Assembly: GCF_002893095.1 (NCBI RefSeq)
Contig: NZ_PKQQ01000010.1
Location: 115,665 to 179,664, forward strand
From: Stenotrophomonas sp. VV52
GTDB taxonomy: Bacteria; Pseudomonadota; Gammaproteobacteria; Xanthomonadales; Xanthomonadaceae
Direction: 5' to 3'
Length of the DNA: 64,000 nt
Under the pieces are notes generated by a model. It was given only the letters and a program-made list of their open reading frames with translations, searched no databases and was not told the DNA's origin. Made by a program: the position numbers and the translations under genes. Shown in pieces: positions 54,225 through 63,182 of this stretch (position 1 is its first letter; each line of letters begins with the position of its first letter).

Positions 54225-56126
54225 CTACTTGCGGAAGATGGCTTCCAGCTCGTCGTCTGAAACGGCGCGGAGCTTCGGCGGCGTGGCACCGCGTTTTTGC
54301 AGCTCCGCGGCGGCCTGGTCGGCGGTCATCTTCAAGACCCGCTGGACCTCTGCGGCGCTCTGCGCGTCACTCGGTGGCATGGGCTTTTGCTCCACCGGGC
54401 GAGCGCCCTGCTTCGTCCATTTCGCCCGCTTCTGTCCCTCTCGAACCTTCGGATAACTCACGCCAGGCCAGTCCAGCAGGAGCAAGTCACCGGTGGTCTG
54501 GACGATGGCCCGGATGCCCCACCCTTCAGGGCCGTATTGCTTTCCCTTCCTGGGCCCTAGATCATCGATCAGCCGGCCGGGGGAAACTACGGCCCTCGAC
54601 TCCTCGTGGAGCGTGGCGTTCTTGTCATGCGTGCGCCAAGCCACGGTTCGTTTGCCCATCTTGCCGGCCAGCTCGATCGCTGTTGCCCCGGCGGTCTTGC
54701 AGCAGACCACGGTGCCGATCATCGACTCGAACGCTTGGGCGGCCTTGTCTCCGTAGACGTCTTGGATCTGACTCAAGTCCTGCACGCAGGCGACCAGCGA
54801 GACGCCCTTGCTTCTGCCCACGGCGATCAGCGGTTCAATGTTCAGTTTTCCGGCCGTGGTCAGTTCGTCGAAGTAGAAGCCCAGGTGACGACCTCGCTCA
54901 TCGTCTTTCAATGCCAGGATTTCCGGAACAGCGATGTTGACCATCGCGCTGATATACGCGCGTGCGAGCAATGGATCCGGCCCTGATTGCACTATCAGCT
55001 GTTTGCGTCCTTTGTATCCGTCTTGGATCCACGCCACCATTGAGAAGCTCCGCTTCGGGTCTCGCCTTGGCCACGCAGTCGCCAAGCGATCAATCACGGC
55101 GGTGCCGTTGGCCAGGCAGGCGAGGACACTGCCGGTCGTGTTGGAGTCCTCAGACGCGATCAACATCGCTGCGCGAGGGAAGTAAACGGACATGGCCTCG
55201 AACATGGACTTGGCCGGCCTGGCGAGCAACGCAGCCAGGTCCGCCCAGCCCCAATCCCGTCGCCGGGTGGCCTGCAGTTCGCGGAGACACCCCTCTAACA
55301 GGGTCTGAGCGGCAGTGGCCCAGAACGCACCGGCTCCGCTTTCCGGCGGGATGATCGACTGTGCAAATGCTGAGGCTTGTGTCTGCGTTGCGACATCTTG
55401 CCCCACGTCCCAGACGTAGCTCCGCCTATCAAACGGGCAGACGATCACCGGGCGCCGGAATATGGCCGTGAAATCCCCCTTGATGTCGTAGATGAACGCC
55501 TTTTTGTTCTTACCGACGACCTGAGCGAGGATGTGCTTGAGAATGACGGACTTGCCTTGGCCTGTTCCGCCCCAAATGAACATGTGCTGGGCCCAGTCCT
55601 TCTTTGATCGCATCCATTCCGGGTGGATGGAGACTGCGTGCGTCTCTGAGCGAGACTCCTTTGGACTGAGAGAACGGCGACGGGCTTCGGCAACCGCTTC
55701 CTTGCCTTCAAGCAGTTGAGCTCCCGAAACGTGCCACTGGTTGGCTCGAGGGATTAACCCCCTTCGGGTCACCCATGCCGACGCCCACCCTGCCAAGCCC
55801 GCCGCAACGCCGACCCGTGACAACGTGCCAAACGTGGCCTGCTCCTTGGCCACCTCCCAGAACGCGGCGGCAGGCTCTCGGAATGAGATCGTGCCGGTGG
55901 CAAGGTTGCCCAGCGCTGCCAGGCTGCCAGTTAGTGCCTGACCGAAGTTCATCAGCGAGTGTGAGGATGGGATTTTCCAACCCAGCCAGAGCGCGGCCGG
56001 ATACGTCAGGGCTGCGATGACCGAACCGGAGAGCAACGCCTGGGGCCAATAACGCACCTCGCGGCTCGGTTCAATACTCGACGGAACCGTCCAGCTCCAG
56101 CAGTCATAGACCGTGGACTTGCTCAC
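54225..56126 (-). CDS. Type IV coupling protein, TrwB/TraD/VirD4-like
   Basis: This is a 633-residue ATPase. The start is a GTG at 56126 after GGGAG; it overlaps the ankyrin gene end by 23 bases. Longer frames would lie mostly inside that gene. Two N-terminal membrane helices (about 25-45 and 75-100) anchor it. Walker A is GGTGQGKS (186-193) and Walker B has Asp420-Glu421 (GFYFDELTTAGKL). The C-terminal FESMIGTVVCCKTAG and the WRTHDK stretch are typical of the TraD/TrwB motor. It feeds relaxase-DNA into the type IV channel. It sits upstream of the relaxase, as in other MobF systems. Confidence 0.93.
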   Translation of the reverse strand: MSKSTVYDCWSWTVPSSIEPSREVRYWPQALLSGSVIAALTYPAALWLGWKIPSSHSLMNFGQALTGSLAALGNLATGTISFREPAAAFWEVAKEQATFGTLSRVGVAAGLAGWASAWVTRRGLIPRANQWHVSGAQLLEGKEAVAEARRRSLSPKESRSETHAVSIHPEWMRSKKDWAQHMFIWGGTGQGKSVILKHILAQVVGKNKKAFIYDIKGDFTAIFRRPVIVCPFDRRSYVWDVGQDVATQTQASAFAQSIIPPESGAGAFWATAAQTLLEGCLRELQATRRRDWGWADLAALLARPAKSMFEAMSVYFPRAAMLIASEDSNTTGSVLACLANGTAVIDRLATAWPRRDPKRSFSMVAWIQDGYKGRKQLIVQSGPDPLLARAYISAMVNIAVPEILALKDDERGRHLGFYFDELTTAGKLNIEPLIAVGRSKGVSLVACVQDLSQIQDVYGDKAAQAFESMIGTVVCCKTAGATAIELAGKMGKRTVAWRTHDKNATLHEESRAVVSPGRLIDDLGPRKGKQYGPEGWGIRAIVQTTGDLLLLDWPGVSYPKVREGQKRAKWTKQGARPVEQKPMPPSDAQSAAEVQRVLKMTADQAAAELQKRGATPPKLRAVSDDELEAIFRK

Positions 56127-57180
56127 GTGCCTTCTCCCGGTGAGCGTCGCCCGGCTTGCGCCCCTCACGATCCAACTGCCCAGGGTCCGCGCCTGCAGCC
56201 ATGAGCTCCAGGCAGCACTGCGCGCGTTTGTGTTGGGCCGCCACATGCAGGGGAGTCTCCCCACGGGGGTTCCCCAACGCGGGGTCCGCGCCGGCCTCAA
56301 TCAACCGACGAACGATGTCGGGGTGGCCGTGGCGCGCGGCAAGGTGTAGCGGCGTCTCGCCGTTGGCGTCGGGCACATTGGGCTCGGCCTGCATGCGCAA
56401 ACAGGCCTTCACCCCATCCAGGTTGCCGGTCGTTGCGCTCTCGCAAAGCCACGTCTGCCAAGGGGCTCCGTATAGCCCCAAGTGCGGGGCATGCGCATGG
56501 GCTGCTGCCAGCACCTGGCTACCATGCATTGTGGTTAGCGCTTCTCCATAGGTCGCCTTGATGTGGTCAGCCGCCAAGCGGGCTTGGGCATCGGGGACCT
56601 CAAACCGCCGGAGCAGTTGGGCGATGTCCAGAGGCGGCTGAGACAGCACCGGCAGTTCAGGCAGGGCTCGGAGGGCCTGAAGCTGCTTCGCTGCGGAGCG
56701 GTTCGACTGAACCTGGCCGATGGATTCCCTCAGTTCTCTTAACAGCCCATCCCGCTGCTCGGCCGGGAGCAAGGCGTAGGCGGAGGCTAGGGGCTTGTGG
56801 CCCAGCACGCCGGCATGGATGGCTGCGTCGAGCGGGTGAGCGGACAGGTCCGGATCGACCTGAAGCAACGCGGTGTGGCCACCCTGCCCCAGCTCCAGGG
56901 AAATGCGGTTGGAGAAACGGCTGGGGGTCAGCACCCAGTCAAAGCCCGCGTCGGTCTGGGTGTCCAACCCGAAAACCTGGGCCTCTCGGCAAAACCGCGT
57001 GGCCAGGTCCAACACTTCCCGCGCATCGGCGGCAGCGGCGGCCTCGTGATGCTTCCCGTAGAACTGGGCCAGCGTCAGGGGGTGGAGAATGGGATGAAGC
57101 AACGGCTCGTGGGGACGATTCAAGAAATCGCCCCCACCGGGGTTGCCTGCTGCGTTGTCACGTTGGGGTTCCATCCCCAT
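56104..57180 (-). CDS. Ankyrin-repeat protein in the conjugation operon
   Basis: This is a 358-residue protein. The last 120 residues hold three ankyrin-type repeats (GETPLHLAARHGHPDIVRRL, RGETPLHVAAQHKRAQCC, and a partial one). The N-terminal two thirds is helical and acidic with no recognised domain. The start is uncertain: ATG at 57180 is used, 28 bases downstream of the mini membrane gene; a second in-frame ATG follows at 57174. It overlaps the coupling-protein start by 23 bases. It likely mediates a protein-protein contact in the transfer machinery, or could be an effector. Confidence 0.8.
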   Translation of the reverse strand: MGMEPQRDNAAGNPGGGDFLNRPHEPLLHPILHPLTLAQFYGKHHEAAAAADAREVLDLATRFCREAQVFGLDTQTDAGFDWVLTPSRFSNRISLELGQGGHTALLQVDPDLSAHPLDAAIHAGVLGHKPLASAYALLPAEQRDGLLRELRESIGQVQSNRSAAKQLQALRALPELPVLSQPPLDIAQLLRRFEVPDAQARLAADHIKATYGEALTTMHGSQVLAAAHAHAPHLGLYGAPWQTWLCESATTGNLDGVKACLRMQAEPNVPDANGETPLHLAARHGHPDIVRRLIEAGADPALGNPRGETPLHVAAQHKRAQCCLELMAAGADPGQLDREGRKPGDAHREKAREQVHGL

Positions 57181-57208
57181 TGCATACCGTGTTTTTCGTT
57201 TTTGGCAA

Positions 57209-57322
57209 TCAGCAAGCGATCTTGATGATGAAAGCCGCGCCAATCAAAACCCCGGTTTGCAGGAAAAGCGAGACGGTGTGCAGATCCATCTGCTCCAAAT
57301 CCTCCTTCAACCACGTCATCAT
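57209..57322 (-). CDS. 37-residue single-helix membrane protein
   Basis: This product starts MMTWLKEDLEQMDLHTVSLF and continues as one membrane helix ending IIKIAC. Its ATG overlaps the stop of the previous mini gene by 4 bases (ATGA at 57319-57322), so the two are translated together. It lies 28 bases upstream of the ankyrin gene. A role in the membrane part of the transfer apparatus is possible; no family was recognised. Confidence 0.6.
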   Translation of the reverse strand: MMTWLKEDLEQMDLHTVSLFLQTGVLIGAAFIIKIAC

Positions 57323-57441
57323 GCCAGCAACCCCGCCACGTTGGCGGCCACGTAGCTCACCACCGAAAACGCGCCCAAAGTGATCAACAGGTTCCCCACA
57401 TTGTCCACGGCATACTCGTAAGCATCGGCAAAAATATACAT
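57319..57441 (-). CDS. 40-residue single-helix membrane protein
   Basis: This protein starts MYIFADAYEYAVDNVGNLLI and ends VAANVAGLLA, with a single hydrophobic segment of about 20 residues. A strong GGGGGAGG ribosome-binding site sits 5 bases before the ATG at 57441. It is the first gene of the ankyrin / coupling protein / relaxase operon. Confidence 0.65.
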   Translation of the reverse strand: MYIFADAYEYAVDNVGNLLITLGAFSVVSYVAANVAGLLA

Positions 57442-57688
57442 AGGGGCCTCCCCCGGTTGTGTTTGACTGATTACAGCCAACCACATCTCATAAAACTGGC
57501 AACCCTAGAAATCTCGATTGATCGACACTTTTGATGTTTAGTCAAAACCTTTCTTCTCTTTTCCAACCCCCATCCCGCCTCTTGCTTTGAGCCGCGTTTG
57601 ACGTTTGCTTTTATGGGTAGATCGATCCACTCACAAACAAGGGAACGTGCCCAACAAAAAGGGCCCCGAAGGGCCCTGAGTGGTGTGT
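57442..57688. other. Operon-separating intergenic region with inverted repeats; candidate origin of transfer
   Basis: This 247-base region lies between the two leftward operons and is AT-richer than its surroundings. It contains TTTTGA/TCAAAA (57529-57547), a near-palindrome CGATTGATCG (57515-57524), and TGGGTAGATCGATCCA (57614-57629), which resembles the palindromes before the cargo genes. Between them is a stretch of pyrimidines. These features fit an oriT or regulatory region but no known nic site was recognised. A minus-strand terminator lies at 57656-57676. Confidence 0.35.
57656..57676 (-). terminator. Terminator of the leftward five-gene operon
   Basis: GGGCCC (57661-57666) pairs with GGGCCC (57671-57676) with a CGAA loop. 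The As at 57656-57660 are Ts on the minus strand, directly after the stem. Confidence 0.85.
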
Positions 57689-58390
57689 TTACTGGCGGAA
57701 CACATTGGGTTGGCGCTCGCGATCTTGCTTCTGCCAATCGAACTCTTCCTCATAGAGGCGCATCTTCTTCTGCTCGGCCAAGGCCGTTGCGGCAAAGGTG
57801 GCCCCACCCCACTTGCCCGCGCCGTATTTCGGAAAGTCCACCTGCACGTCGTCGCTGCGCTGGCGCTGCTTGCGCCACTCGTCCAGGCGCATCATGGGAA
57901 TCTCCACCTGTCCCGCGCGTTGCTGCTCTTCCTTGGCGCGCTCAGAGGGCATCTGGCTCACTCCCTGGCGCTGCTCGATGGTCTTAACCAGCTCCTCTTG
58001 CTTGCTCGCCATCCGCTCTTGATGCTTCGCAATCTCCGCCGGACCCGACTTCCGAAGCCACGTTCGAATGTCTTTACGGGTCTCTTTGAGACCAGCCTCC
58101 AGCTCCGCCATTTGCTTGTCATACGCTGCCCGCTGCTTGACCAGGAAGAGATTGGGTCGCCCTCTCACCTCCATTTCATGGCGCTGATTGGCCAAGTCCG
58201 CTGCTCGCTCCTCCAGCGCCACCAGCCGCTCTGGGTCCAAACGTCGCTCCATGGAGCGCTGCATGCGCTCCACTTCGGATTTTTGCTCTTGGGCCTTCCG
58301 GTCCAACTCTGTCCATTTTTCTGCGACGGGCTCCTTGCTCGATGCCATCTGAGCGCGGAACTGTTGATCTTTAACGTGGTGATTGTTCAT
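57689..58390 (-). CDS. Coiled-coil protein of the ICE operon
   Basis: This is a 233-residue hydrophilic, strongly charged protein. Residues 20-160 are predicted coiled coil (for example ERRLDPERLVALEERAADLA and LEAGLKETRKDIRTWLRKSG). The C-terminus is less regular (FPKYGAGKWGGATFAATALA). It has no signal peptide or membrane helix. Its ATG at 58390 overlaps the ATPase stop (ATGA), so it is made with it. It may form a scaffold or bind DNA/relaxosome; no family was recognised. Confidence 0.65.
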   Translation of the reverse strand: MNNHHVKDQQFRAQMASSKEPVAEKWTELDRKAQEQKSEVERMQRSMERRLDPERLVALEERAADLANQRHEMEVRGRPNLFLVKQRAAYDKQMAELEAGLKETRKDIRTWLRKSGPAEIAKHQERMASKQEELVKTIEQRQGVSQMPSERAKEEQQRAGQVEIPMMRLDEWRKQRQRSDDVQVDFPKYGAGKWGGATFAATALAEQKKMRLYEEEFDWQKQDRERQPNVFRQ

Positions 58391-61317
58391 TGCTTGGTCT
58401 CCTGCTGTGGGGATTGAAGGTCTTTGGAGCGCGCCTCGCGCTCCTTCTTGATGGCCGCAACCACCTCCTCGACTTGGCTTAGTGGAAGGAAGGGGGTGTT
58501 GCACACGTCGGCGCGACGAACGCCAGCCCGGTTGAACCAAAGAATGGCTCGCCCCTGCTGGTTCAGCAGGCCGGTGAACTCGGCTTGCGAAAACAACGGT
58601 TGGGCCTCGCGGTGACCGGACGCCGGCACCTCAATGTCCTTCACGGCGTTAACCCCCGTGAGCTTCTGGCCGGTCCAACGCATCTTGGTGACGGGGTCGA
58701 TGTGGGTCGCCACCAAGCGCCCAGCACCCGCCCTGCGCAGTTGCTTCATGCCGGCCGCCATGGGGTGATTCGGGTCGAACAACGAGTTGTCCAACGCCAT
58801 CTCAATCCCACCGGAGTAGTCCAAGCCAACGGCCTTCTGCTTGAAGGAGGTCATTTCTTCAACGCCATAGCGGCTGGCCGCATACTCGTAGCTCTTCGGG
58901 GTGGTGCGCTGCAGAACGAGGTTCTGGAAGCTGCCCAAGAACTGATCAGCCGCATCCCCGGGCAGCTTCACCCGAATGCCGTCCACGTTCTGGGTGGCGT
59001 AGATACAGCCCATCTTCGTTGAGCGGCAGATCGGCAGGATGATCTGGTCCTCGCGCCCAATGAGGTTCTGGCACTCGTCTTTGATCAAGATCACCGGCAG
59101 CTCGCCGCGCCCGCGCCATTCTTCTTCACTGACTTCGTTCCGCAGCTTGATGCCGTTGTTCAGACGCTGGCAGATGAGGTTCTGAACCAACACGCCGGCG
59201 GTGCCGTGGCGCGTGTCGGGCAGGTTCACGCCCATGGAGGTGCCCTTGAGCATCTGGCCCACGTCCACTTCGCCTCGCTCAATGCTGTGCCAGGGCACGC
59301 CGTTCTCGTCCACCAAATACTTGCCGCGCATCAGGGGATTGATCCGACGGTCCACGTTGGCCATGAAACTGCCGCGCGTTTCGGCCGGGTAGGTCGGCCA
59401 CTTCTTGAGCACGAACTCAAACGACATCTGAAGCAATGAGCCGCCGACGAAAAGGTCCGGGTGAATGGTCTTTTGAGCCGTTTCCAGCCGAAGGTCCCAG
59501 TCCTTCTTGCGGGCCGCAAAGTCCTCATCGCTTCCCAGATGCATGGGTTGCACGCCGAGGAAGTTGGCCGCCGCCAACAAGCTTTCACCGGGCAAGCTGC
59601 TGGTCTGCGTGGTGCGAATGTCGTTGATGGCGATGAGAACCTTGTTCAGGCGCTCCAGCGTCCACTGCCACTCGCGCTCCTTGGAAAGCTCTTGCTGGCG
59701 AATGGCCATTTTTGCTTCCAGGTCGGCGATCACCAGATCGATATCAGCACCATCCCCGCCATTGGCCACCTCAGCATCTTGCTTCTGAAGCAATCCTTCG
59801 ATCTCAAGCTCCAGGCCCAGTTTCTCTGCGGCATCCAACGCCCGCATCTTGTTCTCATGGTTGTGGAGCGCTTCCAGGATGACGGTCGCGTGATCGATGA
59901 TGTCCGCGGACATCCCCTTCCAAATATCCGTCTCGTCGTCTTCCATGCGAGTGTTGGTCAGCGCAGCCTTCACGCCCTGGGCATCCAGGCCTTCAATCAA
60001 CCCCAGGTGGACGCCGGTCTCCACCACGTAGTCCAGCATGCCGCGAACCTCGCCAGCGAGCGCCCCCTTGCCGCAGAAGACCGCAAAAGCGCAGGGGTAG
60101 CCCGACTTCATGATTTCGGCCATCAGCCACCGAATGTAGGACGATTTCCCCATGCCGCTTTCGGCCAAAATCATGGCGTGCATGAACAGGTCATCGACGC
60201 TGATGCCCGCGGGGGAACCGGCGTCGTAGCAGAACTTCGCCCCTTTTCTCTTCAGGTGGCCGGTCGCCGTGCCCCAGGCAACGAATGGGGTTTTGTCAGC
60301 CAAGGCTTTCCGAACTTGGTTCTCCAAGGCTTCGGCCGTCGCCCGCTCCATCAACCCTTGCTTGCCCAGGTTGAACCGGGAGCTTTGGGACTGAAGCGCC
60401 AACGTGCGCTCTTTGTAGTCCCGCGAGTAGTAGACAAACCCGTATGCGCCGGCCATCACGAACCAGGCGAAGCCGCCGATCACCGGAGGGAAGAGCGTCG
60501 TGATCAACAGCGCAACCATGCCAACACTGCTCCAAAGGACAAAAGCCTTCAGACGTGCCAGCCTTCCGCCCCACGCTTCCTGATCTTGCTCCACCGGAGC
60601 AATCAGGCAGTAGAGGAACCCGGCCACGAGATAAAGGGTCATTGCCGTCATGGCACCGTTCAACACGGTGTCGCTGGTCCAAGCCGCCGTCCCCAGGCCT
60701 TTGATGAGCACCAACGGCAATGCAAAGGTCAGGAAGAACGCCCGCAACGCATCCGCGGTGCCCTCGCTCCTTTGAATGGCCCTCACGTAGGGGACGACGA
60801 CCGGAAGCAGCAACCACCCCAAGATACCGACGTAAGGGATGGCGGTGAGAGCTGAGATCAGCGCACCGAGGATGGGAAGCGCTGCATACATCAAGAAGAG
60901 CGCCGTGCTATCTCCCCCTTGGAACTTGTCTCTGGGAAGCACCCGGCTCTCGATCAGCCGCCCGTCTTTGGTCAGCTCCGCCCTGCCCTCCTGATTCTGC
61001 AGATCCAATGGAGCCGAAGGCCAGAAGACAGAGAACTTCTCGTCCTTCTCGTCCATCGACTCCGGAACCACGTAGCAGCCGCTTACGGCGTCGTATTCTG
61101 CTCCCAAATCCGTGGCGTTCTTCTCACGACCTTTCGGAACCACCAGCCGGCGGCTGGAGACACGGTTGTGCGCGTTGACCAGGCCTTGGACGTTCTTGTA
61201 GTTGGCCGAGGATTTTTGACGCATGGCATCAACGATCCCTTGAGGCGCTCCGCGCACCAGGATCCGATGCTTGAGTTGGTTGGCGAGGTCCAGCAGGTTG
61301 TAAAGATTCAATCTCAT
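58387..61317 (-). CDS. Second coupling-protein-like ATPase (VirD4/TraG superfamily)
   Basis: This is a 976-residue ATPase. The N-terminal third carries several membrane helices (about 145-185, 200-245 and 265-300) around a periplasmic loop. The motor has a variant Walker A (ESGMGKS, Lys391) and Walker B LIKDECQNL (Asp747-Glu748). After it come IYATQNVDGIRVKLPGDAAD, LGSFQNLVLQRTTPKSYEYA and a TraG/TraD C-terminal pattern. This indicates a DNA- or protein-pumping coupling ATPase, distinct in sequence and topology from the TrwB-like protein at 54225. The Walker A has Glu and Ser in place of the usual GxxG lead. Whether it replaces, supplements or serves another substrate is unknown. Confidence 0.8.
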   Translation of the reverse strand: MRLNLYNLLDLANQLKHRILVRGAPQGIVDAMRQKSSANYKNVQGLVNAHNRVSSRRLVVPKGREKNATDLGAEYDAVSGCYVVPESMDEKDEKFSVFWPSAPLDLQNQEGRAELTKDGRLIESRVLPRDKFQGGDSTALFLMYAALPILGALISALTAIPYVGILGWLLLPVVVPYVRAIQRSEGTADALRAFFLTFALPLVLIKGLGTAAWTSDTVLNGAMTAMTLYLVAGFLYCLIAPVEQDQEAWGGRLARLKAFVLWSSVGMVALLITTLFPPVIGGFAWFVMAGAYGFVYYSRDYKERTLALQSQSSRFNLGKQGLMERATAEALENQVRKALADKTPFVAWGTATGHLKRKGAKFCYDAGSPAGISVDDLFMHAMILAESGMGKSSYIRWLMAEIMKSGYPCAFAVFCGKGALAGEVRGMLDYVVETGVHLGLIEGLDAQGVKAALTNTRMEDDETDIWKGMSADIIDHATVILEALHNHENKMRALDAAEKLGLELEIEGLLQKQDAEVANGGDGADIDLVIADLEAKMAIRQQELSKEREWQWTLERLNKVLIAINDIRTTQTSSLPGESLLAAANFLGVQPMHLGSDEDFAARKKDWDLRLETAQKTIHPDLFVGGSLLQMSFEFVLKKWPTYPAETRGSFMANVDRRINPLMRGKYLVDENGVPWHSIERGEVDVGQMLKGTSMGVNLPDTRHGTAGVLVQNLICQRLNNGIKLRNEVSEEEWRGRGELPVILIKDECQNLIGREDQIILPICRSTKMGCIYATQNVDGIRVKLPGDAADQFLGSFQNLVLQRTTPKSYEYAASRYGVEEMTSFKQKAVGLDYSGGIEMALDNSLFDPNHPMAAGMKQLRRAGAGRLVATHIDPVTKMRWTGQKLTGVNAVKDIEVPASGHREAQPLFSQAEFTGLLNQQGRAILWFNRAGVRRADVCNTPFLPLSQVEEVVAAIKKEREARSKDLQSPQQETKQ

Positions 61318-61958
61318 TTCAGTTCCTCCTGGCTCAACTCATTCCAAATCGTTCTGCACCGCACAATCGCATTGCTGGTAATGTCGTTCCTTTTCCATCT
61401 GTCCTCGCACTCAGCGCGAAGCGCGGCAAGTTCCTCCGCAGTGGCCTCCTTCTCAGCAGGTAGCGCAGCCTTTTGAGCAGGTGCCGTGCTCGCTTTTGGC
61501 TCGGCGGACGCCGCCGCCCTTTTGGGGCGGGATTCTTGTCCACTCAAGCGATCCAGAGCGCCGGCAACCAACTGAACTGCCATCCCAACCGGCGATTCAG
61601 CCCAGTTGGAGAACGGCGCCGCAATCAGGGCGCAACCAAAGCTGACGGCCATCACGGCCAAAAAGGTTGCCTTCGGGATTTCGGCCTTACTGACCTGCCG
61701 GGCTTCCTCTGCGTGCTGCTGCCCAAGGGACCACGCTTTCAGATTGTGCTGCTGCAACTCAACCGGACGATCCTCGGCCAGATCGTAGTAACTGTCTTTG
61801 ACGGCCTGCGGGACATTTTTTAAACCCAGATCATCAGGACGCCCCAAGAACGTCTCGCCATGCCACCGCATGAAGCGAGAGGTGAATGAAACCCCGGCGC
61901 CGCGATACGGCAAGAAGAACCAACCCAACGTAAAACCTCCCTTGAATGTAACTACCAT
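61314..61958 (-). CDS. Membrane protein of the ICE operon, unknown
   Basis: This is a 214-residue protein whose start overlaps no other gene; its stop overlaps the ATPase start (ATGA). The N-terminus begins VVTFKGGFTLGWFFLPYRGA, likely membrane-inserted or exported. A central hydrophobic stretch (about 100-130, AVMAVSFGCALIAAPFSNW) and a Lys/Ala-rich linker follow. The end is a Cys-containing helical domain (ECEDRWKRNDITSNAIVRC). No family was recognised. The pattern of a small membrane protein next to a coupling ATPase suggests a partner in the same translocon. Confidence 0.65.
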   Translation of the reverse strand: MVVTFKGGFTLGWFFLPYRGAGVSFTSRFMRWHGETFLGRPDDLGLKNVPQAVKDSYYDLAEDRPVELQQHNLKAWSLGQQHAEEARQVSKAEIPKATFLAVMAVSFGCALIAAPFSNWAESPVGMAVQLVAGALDRLSGQESRPKRAAASAEPKASTAPAQKAALPAEKEATAEELAALRAECEDRWKRNDITSNAIVRCRTIWNELSQEELK

Positions 61959-61994
61959 TTACTTGTAACCGACCATCTTGTTTGCGCAAGGGGG

Positions 61995-63182
61995 TTAGTT
62001 GATTCCAGCCTTCTTTGCCCAGGCGTCCATGTCGCTGTCTGCCTTCTCCTGCCACTGCGGTTCATCCCGCGGCGTTTCCGCTGCCGATTTCCTAGCCATG
62101 GGCTTTGCTCTGGCTTCCGCGGCAGGCATCGCTTTGGAACCCACCCGGGCCGGCTTTCGAACTGCGTCTGGAGCGTGCTTGTCGCCTTTCTCCACCGGTT
62201 GAACCTCGGCCCGTGCCGCCGCCCTGGGCGCTTCTGCGAGAGCAGGCACGGCGCCCTTCTCAACCGGCAACGCGGGCGGCGCTTCGGCCGCAACCGGCGC
62301 TTGCTCGGGTTCAGGAGCCGAAACAGGGGGCGCTTGCTTAACCCCCGGGCCCGGCACTTCCAGAGTTGAAACAGGCGCAGCCACGGCAGACGCAGGAGCC
62401 GCCGTGGGAGCGGGTTCGTTTTTCCCGGTGTCGCGAGTGACCCACCAAGCAATGCCCCCACCCAGCACCAGGCACGCGACGCTGGCCACAACGACGATTG
62501 ACCAACCCTTCTTGCGGCTGATCGTTGTTGAGATCGAGCCAGCAGGGGCGGCATGCGCTGGCGAGAGCTCCGGTTGAACCGCTGCCACGTTCGCGATGCA
62601 AAGCGCGGGCGTGGACGGGGGCAGCGCCTCCACGTCCTCCAATGCCTCCGAAGCAACGGAAAGGTCCGCCGGCTTCACTGCCTCCTCTTCCGCAAGCACG
62701 TCCGGCGTTATCGGTTCTAAGGCTTCTGGCTCGACAACGACCACCGGAGCCAGCGGCTCTTGGGCCCTGCTTGGTTCTTCGAGTGCAACCGCTGTGGATT
62801 CCAAACGCGGCTTAGGGGTGAACACATCCATCCGCTGCGCACGGGCGGATGGCTTTGCCGCATCCTCCCGCTCGGCTTGTTCTTGCTGTTGCCGCGCCTG
62901 CTCGGCTGCGGCGGCTTCCTTGCGTGCCTTGGCTTCTTCTGCTCGACGTGCCAAGGCTTCTTGGGTTTCTTTGGTCTTCTCGACAGCCTTCTCCGTCAGC
63001 TCCTTGGTCTTGCGCCCGAGGGCGCGGCCCCAATGCTTGGCAGCGTTCAACACCTCGCCACCGCCGCTTGGAGTTGTGGGCGGAGTGGTGGTGGCGGGCG
63101 ACGGGGCGGTGTCGTCATCAAAAAGCTCAGCCAGCTCCTGCAGACGGCGAAGCTCTTCCGGGCTTTGGGGGGTGTTGCTCAT
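61995..63182 (-). CDS. Single-pass Pro/Ala-rich protein of the ICE operon
   Basis: This is a 395-residue protein. The first 210 residues are cytoplasmic by composition: charged coiled coil (KHWGRALGRKTKELTEKAVE then Ala/Glu-rich repeats) and an acidic linker. One membrane helix (about 227-248, SIVVVASVACLVLGGGIAWW) is followed by about 150 residues of Pro/Ala/Glu repeats in the periplasm. The layout recalls TonB- or VirB10-type energy-transducing or bridging proteins, but no diagnostic motif is seen. GGAGG lies before the ATG at 63182; it lies 36 bases before the next gene. Confidence 0.65.
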   Translation of the reverse strand: MSNTPQSPEELRRLQELAELFDDDTAPSPATTTPPTTPSGGGEVLNAAKHWGRALGRKTKELTEKAVEKTKETQEALARRAEEAKARKEAAAAEQARQQQEQAEREDAAKPSARAQRMDVFTPKPRLESTAVALEEPSRAQEPLAPVVVVEPEALEPITPDVLAEEEAVKPADLSVASEALEDVEALPPSTPALCIANVAAVQPELSPAHAAPAGSISTTISRKKGWSIVVVASVACLVLGGGIAWWVTRDTGKNEPAPTAAPASAVAAPVSTLEVPGPGVKQAPPVSAPEPEQAPVAAEAPPALPVEKGAVPALAEAPRAAARAEVQPVEKGDKHAPDAVRKPARVGSKAMPAAEARAKPMARKSAAETPRDEPQWQEKADSDMDAWAKKAGIN

